Shown here: piece by piece, positions 26,648 to 34,698 of the stretch
How positions within the stretch are numbered: the stretch's first letter is position 1
How the letters are laid out: the number at the start of each line of letters is the position of its first letter
Origin: DATFES01 sp035457725
Lineage (GTDB): Bacteria; Pseudomonadota; Alphaproteobacteria; CACIAM-22H2
Direction of reading: 5' to 3'
DNA length: 64,000 bases
Assembly (NCBI GenBank): GCA_035457725.1
Contig: DATIBC010000044.1
Coordinates: forward strand, 84,240-148,239
The notes under the pieces: generated by a model
What the model was told of the DNA's origin: nothing
The model's input: only the letters and a program-made list of their open reading frames with translations
The model's database searches: none
Program-made: the position numbers and the translations under genes

Positions 26648-28014
26648 TCGTCTCCAACCGCGTCTCGCTGCCGGGTGAGCGGATTTCGCGCGCCGGCGGC
26701 CTGGCCGTCGGATTGCGCGAGGCTCTTCGCAAGCATGGCGGCGTTTGGTTCGGTTGGAGCGGCGTCGTCAGCGAGGAACCGCCGGCCGCGCCAAAAATCG
26801 TCGAGGCGGGCAAGACTGTGTTCGCAACCGTCGACCTGACGCGAAAGGATCACGACGAATACTACAGCGGCTACGCCAATAGCAGCTTATGGCCGCTCTT
26901 TCACTACCGCGTCGGCCTGATCGAATTCCGCCGGGCCGCCTTCGAAGGCTATCAGCGGGTGAACGCGATGATGGCGCGGATGCTGAAGCCGCTTCTCAAT
27001 CCGGACGATCTGGTGTGGGTCCACGATTACCACCTGATTCCTTTCGCCGCTGAACTGCGCAAGCTTGGCGTCGCAAATCGAGTCGGTTTCTTTCTCCACA
27101 CGCCGTTTCCCCCGGCGCAAGTGCTGGTTGCGTTGCCGGCGCATGAAGCGCTGATGGAAGCGATGTGCTCGTTCGACCTGGTCGGATTTCAGACGGCGAA
27201 CGACGTGCGCGCGTTTTCGGACTACATCGTCCATGACGCGAACGGCCGGTTCCTCGCCGACGGCACCTTCACCGCCTTCGGACGCACCGCGCGCGCGGCC
27301 GCGTTCCCAATCGGCATCGACGCCGACCAGTTCACCACGCTTGCCCGCGAGGCGGCCAACGCCAACGAAACGACGCGACTTAAGTCCAGCCTCGTCGGTC
27401 GCGACCTGATCATCGGCGTCGACCGCCTCGACTACAGCAAGGGCCTGCCCAATCGTTTCGAAGCCTTCGAGCGGATGCTCGAACGGTGGCCGGAGCATCG
27501 CGCCAAAGTGACTTTTCTGCAGATCGCGCCGCCATCGCGCAGCGACGTCGCCCAGTATCGGGCGCTCCGCCGCCAGCTCGAGTCCGCGGCCGGCCGGATC
27601 AACGGCAAGTACGCCGAATTCGACTGGCAGCCGATCCGCTATCTGAATAAGAGCTTCGCGCGCGGTCAGCTCGCCGGGTTCCTGCGCATTGGCCGCGTTG
27701 GGCTGATCACACCCTTGCGCGACGGGATGAATCTCGTCGCCAAGGAGTACGTCGCGGCGCAAAACCCCGAGAACCCCGGCGTGCTCGTCCTTTCACGCTT
27801 CGCCGGCGCCGCACGCGAGCTCGATACCGCGCTGATCGTCAATCCTTATGACATCGAAGATATCGCGGAGGCTCTGCACCACGCCCTGGTCATGCCGCTC
27901 GTCGAGCGAATCGAACGTTGGCGCGCCATGGATCGAGTCGTGCGCCGCAACACGATTTCCACCTGGCGCGAGGGATTCATCGCCACGCTGAGCGCGCTAC
28001 CGGCGGCGGCCTGA
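26632..28014 (+). CDS. otsA: Trehalose-6-phosphate synthase
   Basis: A 460-residue GT20 retaining glycosyltransferase that joins UDP-glucose and glucose 6-phosphate. Signatures are VIVSNRVSLPG with the RAGGLAVGL loop, VWVHDYHLIPFAAELR, HTPFPPAQVL, the nucleotide-sugar motif GVDRLDYSKGLPNRFEAF, and TPLRDGMNLVAKEYVAAQ. The ATG overlaps the end of the GH15 gene by 16 bp and is preceded by GGAGG. It is the last gene of the trehalose operon and converges on the peptide transporter genes with a 10-bp gap. Confidence 0.96.
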   Translation: MARLVIVSNRVSLPGERISRAGGLAVGLREALRKHGGVWFGWSGVVSEEPPAAPKIVEAGKTVFATVDLTRKDHDEYYSGYANSSLWPLFHYRVGLIEFRRAAFEGYQRVNAMMARMLKPLLNPDDLVWVHDYHLIPFAAELRKLGVANRVGFFLHTPFPPAQVLVALPAHEALMEAMCSFDLVGFQTANDVRAFSDYIVHDANGRFLADGTFTAFGRTARAAAFPIGIDADQFTTLAREAANANETTRLKSSLVGRDLIIGVDRLDYSKGLPNRFEAFERMLERWPEHRAKVTFLQIAPPSRSDVAQYRALRRQLESAAGRINGKYAEFDWQPIRYLNKSFARGQLAGFLRIGRVGLITPLRDGMNLVAKEYVAAQNPENPGVLVLSRFAGAARELDTALIVNPYDIEDIAEALHHALVMPLVERIERWRAMDRVVRRNTISTWREGFIATLSALPAAA

Positions 28015-28024
28015 ACCAGCGCCG

Positions 28025-28807
28025 CTAGGCGTCCGCGAAATCGACCAGACCGCGCGCCGTCTCGCGGTCGTAGCCTTTGCTCGCCTGCAGAAGCTGCCGC
28101 GTATAGGGATGCGTCGGGTTTTCCGAACGCAGCACGCCGACGTCCAACGCCTCGACGATACGGCCGGCGTTCATCACGGCAACCCGCTCGCACATATGCG
28201 CCACTATGGCGAGATTGTGCGTCACCAGGAGATAGGTGAGGCCGCGCTCGCGCCGCAAGCGTTGTAGCAGGTTCAGGATCTCCGCTTGCACCGACACGTC
28301 GAGCGACGACGTCGGCTCGTCGAGCAGCAGCACGCGCGGCTCGAGGATCAGCGCGCGAGCGATGGCGATGCGCTGGCGCTGCCCGCCCGACAACTGGTGC
28401 GGATATCGATATCGGAATCTCGAGCCGAGACCGACGTCGGCGAGCGCCCGCTCGATACGGCGATCGGCGGTGTCGAGGCGGTGGATCGCGACCGGCTCGA
28501 CAAGGATTCGATCGACGGTATGGCGCGGATGGAGCGAGCCGTACGGGTCCTGGAACACCATTTGTACCCGTTTGTAGAAGGCGCGATCGCGCCGGCGCCC
28601 CTGCTGTCGCCCCGCCACCGTGATGGCGCCGCTCCAGTTCTCGATCAGGCCGGCGACCGCCCGCAGCACGGTCGATTTCCCGGAGCCCGATTCGCCGACC
28701 AGACCGAACGATTCGCCTTCGCCGACGCGAAACGTCGCTTGGCGCACCGCACGCACCACGCTCGTATGCCGGCCGAAGGTGACCGAGAGGTCCTCGACTT
28801 CGATCAT
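28025..28807 (-). CDS. dppF: Peptide ABC transporter ATP-binding protein (DppF/OppF type)
   Basis: A 260-residue ABC ATPase with Walker A GESGSGKST, Q-loop MVFQDPYGSLHPRHTV, signature HQLSGGQRQR, Walker B VLLLDEPTSSLD and switch His VTHNL. The QDPYGSLHPR motif and the C-terminal NPTHPYTRQLL tail are typical of the second ATPase of di/oligopeptide importers. The start at 28807 overlaps the preceding ATPase stop by 4 bp. It is the last gene of a five-gene importer operon. Confidence 0.92.
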   Translation of the reverse strand: MIEVEDLSVTFGRHTSVVRAVRQATFRVGEGESFGLVGESGSGKSTVLRAVAGLIENWSGAITVAGRQQGRRRDRAFYKRVQMVFQDPYGSLHPRHTVDRILVEPVAIHRLDTADRRIERALADVGLGSRFRYRYPHQLSGGQRQRIAIARALILEPRVLLLDEPTSSLDVSVQAEILNLLQRLRRERGLTYLLVTHNLAIVAHMCERVAVMNAGRIVEALDVGVLRSENPTHPYTRQLLQASKGYDRETARGLVDFADA

Positions 28808-29670
28808 AGGCGCTCGCTTGGCTCCAACCATGCCGGGTCGCGTTGCAGCACCGCGAGCTCGCGGCCGGCGTCGTCGATCCGCGGCAGCGCCGCCAGCAGC
28901 CCTTGCGTATAGGGATGCCGTGCAGCCCGCAATTCGCTGGCGCGGCATTCCTCGACGATGCGCCCGCCGTACATCACCAGCACCCGGTCGCAGAACGAGG
29001 CGACGAGGTTGAGATCGTGGCTGATGAAGATCAGCCCCATTCCCCGCGCCGTCACCAGATCGTCGACGATCGACAGGACCTGCATTTGGACCGTGACGTC
29101 GAGCGCGGAGGTAGGCTCGTCGGCGATCAATAGGTCGGGCCCGGGAATCAGCATCATGGCGATCATTGCCCGCTGGCCCATTCCGCCCGAGACTTCGTGT
29201 GGATAGGCGTCGAACACGCGCTCGGGATCGCGGATGCGCACCGCCCTCAGCATTTCCAGCGTCCGAGAACGCGCCTCGCCGCGCGTGGCGTCATGATGGA
29301 CAAGGTAGGCCTCGGCGATTTGGCGGCCCACGGTCATTACTGGGTTGAGCGAGAATTTCGGATCCTGCATCACCATGGCGATGCGCGCGCCCCGGATGCT
29401 CCGCATCGCGCGTTCGTCGATTCCCATGAGGTCGATGCCGTCGAACTCGAGGCGCTGCGCCGAGACCGCTCCTGGCGCCGCGATGAGACGAAGGATCGCC
29501 CTTCCGGTCACCGATTTGCCCGACCCCGACTCGCCGACGATCCCCACCTTCTCGCGGCCGAGCGAAAAGTTCACTCCACGTACCGCATGAATCGTCCCCA
29601 CCGGACTGGCGAAATCGACCCGCAGGCCCTCGACCGCCAGCAGCGGCCGATCCGGCGACGGCGCGCTCAT
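28804..29670 (-). CDS. dppD: Peptide ABC transporter ATP-binding protein (DppD/OppD type)
   Basis: A 288-residue ABC ATPase with Walker A GESGSGKSV, Q-loop MVMQDPKFSLNPVMTV, signature HEVSGGMGQRAMIAMML, Walker B LLIADEPTSALDVTVQ and switch His ISHDL. The HPYTQGLLAALPRID C-terminal motif belongs to the oligopeptide-type ATPases. The signature Gly-Gly-Met-Gly-Gln variant is seen in this subfamily. The start at 29670 (MSAPSPDRP) overlaps the upstream permease stop (ATGA). It pairs with the DppF-type ATPase downstream. Confidence 0.92.
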   Translation of the reverse strand: MSAPSPDRPLLAVEGLRVDFASPVGTIHAVRGVNFSLGREKVGIVGESGSGKSVTGRAILRLIAAPGAVSAQRLEFDGIDLMGIDERAMRSIRGARIAMVMQDPKFSLNPVMTVGRQIAEAYLVHHDATRGEARSRTLEMLRAVRIRDPERVFDAYPHEVSGGMGQRAMIAMMLIPGPDLLIADEPTSALDVTVQMQVLSIVDDLVTARGMGLIFISHDLNLVASFCDRVLVMYGGRIVEECRASELRAARHPYTQGLLAALPRIDDAGRELAVLQRDPAWLEPSERL

Positions 29671-30584
29671 CGCTGCTTCGGGTCGAGCACGTCGCGCAAC
29701 CCGTCGCCAAGAAGGTTGAATCCCAGGCTGACGACGAAAATCGCCAAGCCTGGCATCGTCGCCACCCACCACTGGTCGAGAATGAACTTGCGGCCGGCGG
29801 AGATCATCGCCCCCCATTCGGGCGACGGCGGCTGCGCGCCGAGCCCGAGAAATCCGAGACCGGCGGCGGTCAGGATTATGCCAGCCATGTCGAGCGTCAC
29901 GCGGACAATCACCGAAGGCATGCACAGCGGCATGACGTAGCGCCAGATGATCCGCGCCCGCGACGCCCCCTGGACGCGCGCGGCGGCGATGAAATCGCTG
30001 CCGCGGATGGTGATCGTCTCGGCGCGCGCAATCCGCGCATATGGAGGCCATGCGGTAAGCGCGATGGCGATGACCGCGTTCTCGATGCCGGGGCCGATCG
30101 CGGCGACGAAGGCGAGCGCCAGGATCAACCGCGGAAAAGCGAGAAAGACGTCGGTCACCCGCATCAACGCGGTCTCAAGCCAGCCGCCGATGTATCCGGC
30201 AATGGTGCCGACCAGCAGGCCGACTGGCGCGACGAGGATGACCACCAAGACGACAATGGTCAGCGTGATGCGCGCGCCATGCACGACGCGCGAGAAGATG
30301 TCGCGGCCCAGCTCGTCGCTGCCGAACCAGTAGACCGCGCCGGGCGGCAAGAGTCGCGCGGTCAAATCCTGCGTCACTGGCGAATGGGTGGCGATCCACG
30401 GCGCCAAGGCGGCGACGACGAGCAGCGCCACAACGATGCCCAGCCCGACCATCGCCAATGGATTGGTGCGGAACGCGCGCCACGCGAGATACGCCTCGCC
30501 AAGCCGCGCCTGCAGACGCGAGGACGGCGTTTCAGCAAGCAGCCATTGGCGTGTCGAGGCGGGCGAGTCGAGCCGCGCGCTCAT
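29667..30584 (-). CDS. dppC: Peptide ABC transporter permease (DppC/OppC type)
   Basis: A 305-residue membrane protein with an N-terminal OppC_N helix (AMVGLGIVVALLVVAAL) and about five further helices. The segment HWFGSDELGRDIFSRV-like YWFGSDELGRDIFSRVVHG and the EAA loop ARAETITIRGSDFIAAARVQGAS match DppC. It forms the channel with the DppB homologue encoded upstream, and its start overlaps that gene by 4 bp. Confidence 0.93.
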   Translation of the reverse strand: MSARLDSPASTRQWLLAETPSSRLQARLGEAYLAWRAFRTNPLAMVGLGIVVALLVVAALAPWIATHSPVTQDLTARLLPPGAVYWFGSDELGRDIFSRVVHGARITLTIVVLVVILVAPVGLLVGTIAGYIGGWLETALMRVTDVFLAFPRLILALAFVAAIGPGIENAVIAIALTAWPPYARIARAETITIRGSDFIAAARVQGASRARIIWRYVMPLCMPSVIVRVTLDMAGIILTAAGLGFLGLGAQPPSPEWGAMISAGRKFILDQWWVATMPGLAIFVVSLGFNLLGDGLRDVLDPKQR

Positions 30585-31651
30585 CGCGCCCTCGGATCAA
30601 GAACGCGATAGAGCAAATCGGACAGGAGATTGAGCCCGGTGAATACGACGCCGACGACGACGGTCCCGCCAAGTACGGCGTTCATGTCGGCGTTGAGCAG
30701 CGAGTTGGTGATGTACTGGCCGAGGCCAGGCCACGCGAAAACCGTTTCAGTCAGCACCGATCCTTCGAGCAAATTGGCGTAGGAAAGCGCGACGACGGTG
30801 ACCAACGGCACCATGACGTTGCCGAGCGCGTGCCGCCACACCACGCGACGCTCGGACAAGCCCTTGACGCGCGCGGTGGTGATGTACTCCTGCCGCAGCT
30901 GCTCGAGCATGAAGCTTCGCGTCATGCGGCTGATATAGGCGAGTGAAAAATATCCTAGTATCGATGCCGGCAGGATGACGTGGGCGAAGGCGTTACGGAA
31001 CACGTCCCACTCGCCGGCGAGCGCGCTGTCGATCAATATGACGCCGGTCACCGTGTCGACCAGGTCTTCGTAGACGACGTCGAGACGGCCCGGCCCGGCG
31101 ACCCACCCGAGCTTGGCGTAGAACAACATCAGGCCGACGAGGCCGAGCCAAAAAACCGGCACCGAATAGCCGACCAGGCCGACGACCCGGACCACCTGAT
31201 CGATCCAGCGGTCGCGGTGAACCGCGGCGAGAACGCCAAGCGGGATGCCAAGAACGACGCCGATGATCGTCGCGATCGTCGCGAGTTCCAGTGTCGCGGG
31301 GAAATATCGGGCGATGTCGACGACGACCGGGTTGGAGGTCAAGACGGACCGTCCGAAATCGCCCTGCACCGCCTTCATAGCGTAGAGATAGAACTGCTGC
31401 CACAAGGGAAGGTGCAGGCCGAGTTCCTGTCGCACCCGATCGTAGACCTCGGCCGGCGCGCGATCGCCGACCGCGGCCAATACCGGATCGATCGGCACGA
31501 CGCGGCCGATCAGGAACGTGACCAGCAGTAACCCGAAGAACGTCAGCGCGACGGTGAAAATCAGGCCCAGCGCCGCCGCCGCCACCCCGGTGGCGACCGA
31601 GGACGGCGACGGCTGGCGCTTCTTTCCGAATCGACCGAGCGAGAACCGCAA
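30581..31651 (-). CDS. dppB: Peptide ABC transporter permease (DppB/OppB type)
   Basis: A 356-residue membrane protein, slightly long for DppB because of a basic N-terminal extension of about 30 residues before the first helix. It has IGRVVPIDPVLAAVG and RQELGLHLPLWQQFYLY in the first periplasmic loop. The EAA motif is RMTRSFMLEQLRQEYITTARVKGLSE, and the end contains ETVFAWPGLGQYITNSLLNAD. The gene is seven bases after the binding-protein gene, in the usual operon order. Confidence 0.93.
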   Translation of the reverse strand: MRFSLGRFGKKRQPSPSSVATGVAAAALGLIFTVALTFFGLLLVTFLIGRVVPIDPVLAAVGDRAPAEVYDRVRQELGLHLPLWQQFYLYAMKAVQGDFGRSVLTSNPVVVDIARYFPATLELATIATIIGVVLGIPLGVLAAVHRDRWIDQVVRVVGLVGYSVPVFWLGLVGLMLFYAKLGWVAGPGRLDVVYEDLVDTVTGVILIDSALAGEWDVFRNAFAHVILPASILGYFSLAYISRMTRSFMLEQLRQEYITTARVKGLSERRVVWRHALGNVMVPLVTVVALSYANLLEGSVLTETVFAWPGLGQYITNSLLNADMNAVLGGTVVVGVVFTGLNLLSDLLYRVLDPRAR

Positions 31652-31658
31652 CGGAGCG

Positions 31659-33254
31659 TCAGTTCTTCACGATGTCCTTGTAGTAGTTGTTGTCGAAACT
31701 CGGACCGATCGCGATTCCGCTGACGTTGCTCCGGTGGACCCAGTTCTCGATCTCCTGGAACATGATGACGAACGGCGACGACTGCTGATGGACACGCTGC
31801 AGCTCTTGATAAGTCGCCTCGCGCTTCTTGGCGTCGCGCTCGACCACCGCCCCGGCGGTCTTTTTCGTCAATTCAGGTATGTCCCACGAATTGCGCCACG
31901 CCAACGTCTTCGATTTCGCGGTGTCCGAATTGTCTTCGTTCATCGCGAAGGTCTCGGCGTTGGTGTGCGGATCCTGATAATCGGGCCCCCACTGGCCGAT
32001 ATAGATGTCGTGGTTGCGCGCCCGGTACTTGGTCAGCGTCTGCTTGCCGTCGCCCGGGATGATCTCCAGCTTGACCCCGGCCTGCGCCCAGCTCGCCTGG
32101 ATCGCCTGCGCGATGTCGATGATCGGCGAGGTCGAGCGTGTATCCATCGTCACCGTGAAGCCGTTCGGATACCCCGCCTTGGCCAGCAAGGCTTTGGCCT
32201 TCGCCGGGTCGAATTTATACGGCTGGTCTTCGATCGCTCCAAGGAAGCCGATCGGCAGGAACGACTGATGCACCTGGTGCGTCGCCGAGACGATGTTCTT
32301 CTGGACCGCCTGGTAGTCGACCAGAAGCTTGAGCGCTTCGCGCACCTCGGGCTTGGCGAGGATCGGGTTCTTCTGGTTGAGGCCCAGGTACACGATCGCG
32401 CCTTTCAGGCCCCGATCCACCTTGATGGCGGAATTTCCAGCGAGGCCGTCGAGCTGATCCTTGGTCAGGTTGCGGGCGATGTCGACGTCGCCCTTCTCGA
32501 GCAGCAAGCGCTGCGTCGCCGGCTCCTTGACATGCCGGACGATCACCCGCTTGCTCTTCGGCGCACCGGCGAAATGCTGCTCGTTGGCCTCGAGCGTGTA
32601 GTTCTCGTTGGCCCGCCAGACACGCAGCTTGTAGGCGCCGGTGCCGGCCGAGTTGGTCTTCAGCCAGTCGTTTCCGAAGTCGCCGTTCTTCTCGTTGGCC
32701 ATCACCGTCTTCTTGTCGACGACCGCGCCAACCGTGGCGGTCAGGCAGTAATAGAAGAACGTCGGCGCGACCGGCTTCTCGGTGCGGATGACGAGCGTCG
32801 CGTCATCGGCGGCGCGAATGCGCTCCTTGACGTTGTCCTTGTTGAATCCGAACTGCGTGAGGATGAAGCCGGGCGACTTGTTGAGGATGACGGCGCGCTG
32901 CAGCGACCAAGCGGCGTCTTCGGCGGTCACCGGATTTCCCGAGGTGAACTTGACCCCGCTGCGGAGCTTGAAGGTGTAGGTCACGCCATCGTCGGCAACC
33001 CCCCAGCTTTCGGCAAGCTCGCCGCGGATCTCGGAGACGTTTTTCAGGTTGAAGGTCAGCAGCTTGTCGTACAGGTTGCCGAGCGCCTCGCTGCCCGAAA
33101 ACTCGAAGGATTCGGCGGGATCCATCGAAATGATGTCATCGATCTGCTTGGCTATGACGACCGTGTCCTTGGGCGTTTGGGCCGTAACCCCGCCGGCCGC
33201 GCCGGCGACGGCGAACGCCGCCGCGAGCGCGGCGGCGTAATGGAATTGGCGCAT
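31659..33254 (-). CDS. Peptide ABC transporter substrate-binding protein (SBP family 5)
   Basis: A 531-residue periplasmic solute-binding protein. The signal peptide is about residues 1-26 (AALAAAFAVAGAAGGVTAQ). The mature part shows family-5 features: IISMDPAESFEFSGSEALGNLYDKLLTF, then VTYTFKLRSGVKFTSGNPVTAEDA in the second block. The family includes dipeptide, oligopeptide, nickel and opine binders; the ligand cannot be read here. It is the first gene of the operon SBP-dppB-dppC-dppD-dppF. The 133-bp gap upstream should hold the promoter, but no convincing -35/-10 pair was picked out. Confidence 0.92.
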   Translation of the reverse strand: MRQFHYAAALAAAFAVAGAAGGVTAQTPKDTVVIAKQIDDIISMDPAESFEFSGSEALGNLYDKLLTFNLKNVSEIRGELAESWGVADDGVTYTFKLRSGVKFTSGNPVTAEDAAWSLQRAVILNKSPGFILTQFGFNKDNVKERIRAADDATLVIRTEKPVAPTFFYYCLTATVGAVVDKKTVMANEKNGDFGNDWLKTNSAGTGAYKLRVWRANENYTLEANEQHFAGAPKSKRVIVRHVKEPATQRLLLEKGDVDIARNLTKDQLDGLAGNSAIKVDRGLKGAIVYLGLNQKNPILAKPEVREALKLLVDYQAVQKNIVSATHQVHQSFLPIGFLGAIEDQPYKFDPAKAKALLAKAGYPNGFTVTMDTRSTSPIIDIAQAIQASWAQAGVKLEIIPGDGKQTLTKYRARNHDIYIGQWGPDYQDPHTNAETFAMNEDNSDTAKSKTLAWRNSWDIPELTKKTAGAVVERDAKKREATYQELQRVHQQSSPFVIMFQEIENWVHRSNVSGIAIGPSFDNNYYKDIVKN

Positions 33255-33387
33255 AAACTCTCTCCCCGCGATGTAATCCGTAACCCCGCCGAAGCGTCGC
33301 CCGGCGGACCCGAAGGTACGGATTTTTCGGCTAAATCATCGACACGCCGGCGCGACGGAGTCAACAGCCGCAGGCTCGGCCAAGCGG

Positions 33388-34197
33388 TCAACCGGGCGAT
33401 ATGTCGTCGTCGCCGAACAGTCGCCGCATGATTTGCCGCGTCGGACGCGGCTGTTGCTTGCCTTTGTCCTGGTCCTTGGTGTCGCCGAAAGTCGGCTCGC
33501 GCAATTCGACCAGCGGCTGGTTGCCCATGGCCCGGGCGATGACAACGATGATCCGGATGAACAGCCCCCACCAGACAAGCGAAAAGAACGCGACCAGCCA
33601 CACCTGGTAGGACTCATAGAGGCTGGCGACCATTTTTTGCAGCCACTCGATGCCGAAGGCCTTGGCGATCGTCAGCAGTCCCCAGATGGTCAGGTCGCCC
33701 GCGAACAACGCCACCGTCTCGACCATGCCGTCGCGATTGGGAAAATATATCTCCCTCTCGGCCAGGCTACCGAGGCCGATGCCGAATTCCACGCCGCACT
33801 CGTCGCGCGCCAGCCTTTGTGCTTCGCGAAGATTCGTCGTATCGAGCGATAACGCGATCTGCTCGCGCAACAAGCGGGCGCCGATGCCGCCTGTTGCGCT
33901 GCCGCGGCCAATCGAGCAACTCAGCCACTTGTAGGCCTGAACATAATCCTGCAGTCCGGGTGCCTCGGCGCGAATGCGACCGACATAGAACTGCGCGGTG
34001 GAGTCGCCCTCGCTGGCGAGCGGCTCCAGTTCGGCCAAGGCGCGCGCGTGATCGCCCTGCTGGAATGCGGCGACACCCGACGCCAAATCGGCGCACGCGA
34101 CTTCCGACGCGGCCAGGCTCGACGCAAGGGCCGCCGCAATCGCGAACAGTTTTACGCGATTTGTCGGTATTCCGATACGGGTGTGCCAGTTCGGCAT
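33388..34197 (-). CDS. Unknown exported membrane protein with a Sel1/TPR-like repeat
   Basis: I do not recognise the full protein (269 residues). A signal peptide-like segment (KLFAIAAALASSLAASEVACA) is followed by a Sel1/TPR-like region: GVAAFQQGDHARALAELEPLASEGDSTAQFYVG and then YVQAYKWLSCSI. A middle part of unknown fold follows. One strong membrane helix (VWLVAFFSLVWWGLFIRIIVVIA, about 205-227) is then followed by a charged, probably cytoplasmic tail with KDQDKGKQQPRP. It lies 21 bp downstream of another unknown membrane gene. A role in the envelope is inference. Confidence 0.7.
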   Translation of the reverse strand: MPNWHTRIGIPTNRVKLFAIAAALASSLAASEVACADLASGVAAFQQGDHARALAELEPLASEGDSTAQFYVGRIRAEAPGLQDYVQAYKWLSCSIGRGSATGGIGARLLREQIALSLDTTNLREAQRLARDECGVEFGIGLGSLAEREIYFPNRDGMVETVALFAGDLTIWGLLTIAKAFGIEWLQKMVASLYESYQVWLVAFFSLVWWGLFIRIIVVIARAMGNQPLVELREPTFGDTKDQDKGKQQPRPTRQIMRRLFGDDDISPG

Positions 34198-34218
34198 TCG
34201 CCGCCCCCCGCTTTCGCT

Positions 34219-34686
34219 TCAGACTGGACGGAGAAATACGGCGACGGCGCCGACGAGCGCAAGAAACGTCATCGCGCCGAACGCCGTGAATACGAAAACG
34301 TTCGATGCCGTCCACAGCGGATACCGCTGACGCTCGTAAATCCGCCGCTCGAGCGAACGCCGTTCGCGGCCGACCATCAGGACGAAGAACAGCCGGCGGC
34401 CGGTCAGCGGCAGCCAGCCGCGCAGATTGACCAGCTGCGGGGTCGGCTGAAACGCCCGGCGCACCGCCGCGAGCTGCTCGGCGGTGAAGCTCATGCCCAC
34501 CCGCGGATCGACCCGCTGCAGAAATTTCTGCGTAAACTCGTCGTTGGGATCGACCAGCGACATCGAACCGATACCCTTTCCGCTCCGCGCTGCCAGCGCG
34601 CTAAAACGCCGCGTCGCGGCGGCCGCTTGAGCATCGCCCATTCCTACCCGCGCAAGCTCTACTTTTTCCTTAAGGCCCAAGTGCAT
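34219..34686 (-). CDS. Unknown small membrane protein
   Basis: A 155-residue protein I do not recognise. The first two thirds look soluble: DPNDEFTQKFLQRVDPRVG, then FTAEQLAAVRRAF and a short hydrophobic stretch RRLFFVLMVGRERRSLERRIYERQR. A clear C-terminal helix follows (VFVFTAFGAMTFLALVGAVAVFL). The gene sits between the histidine kinase and the Sel1-like gene on the same strand, with 12-bp and 21-bp gaps, so the three may be one transcript. No motif suggests an enzyme. Confidence 0.65.
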   Translation of the reverse strand: MHLGLKEKVELARVGMGDAQAAAATRRFSALAARSGKGIGSMSLVDPNDEFTQKFLQRVDPRVGMSFTAEQLAAVRRAFQPTPQLVNLRGWLPLTGRRLFFVLMVGRERRSLERRIYERQRYPLWTASNVFVFTAFGAMTFLALVGAVAVFLRPV

Positions 34687-34698
34687 GTCGCCCGCCGA

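Noticed and set aside
31518..33431. 637-codon open frame antisense to the peptide transporter genes
   Set aside because: It overlaps dppB and the binding-protein gene fully; the translation is compositionally biased and unlike any protein family.
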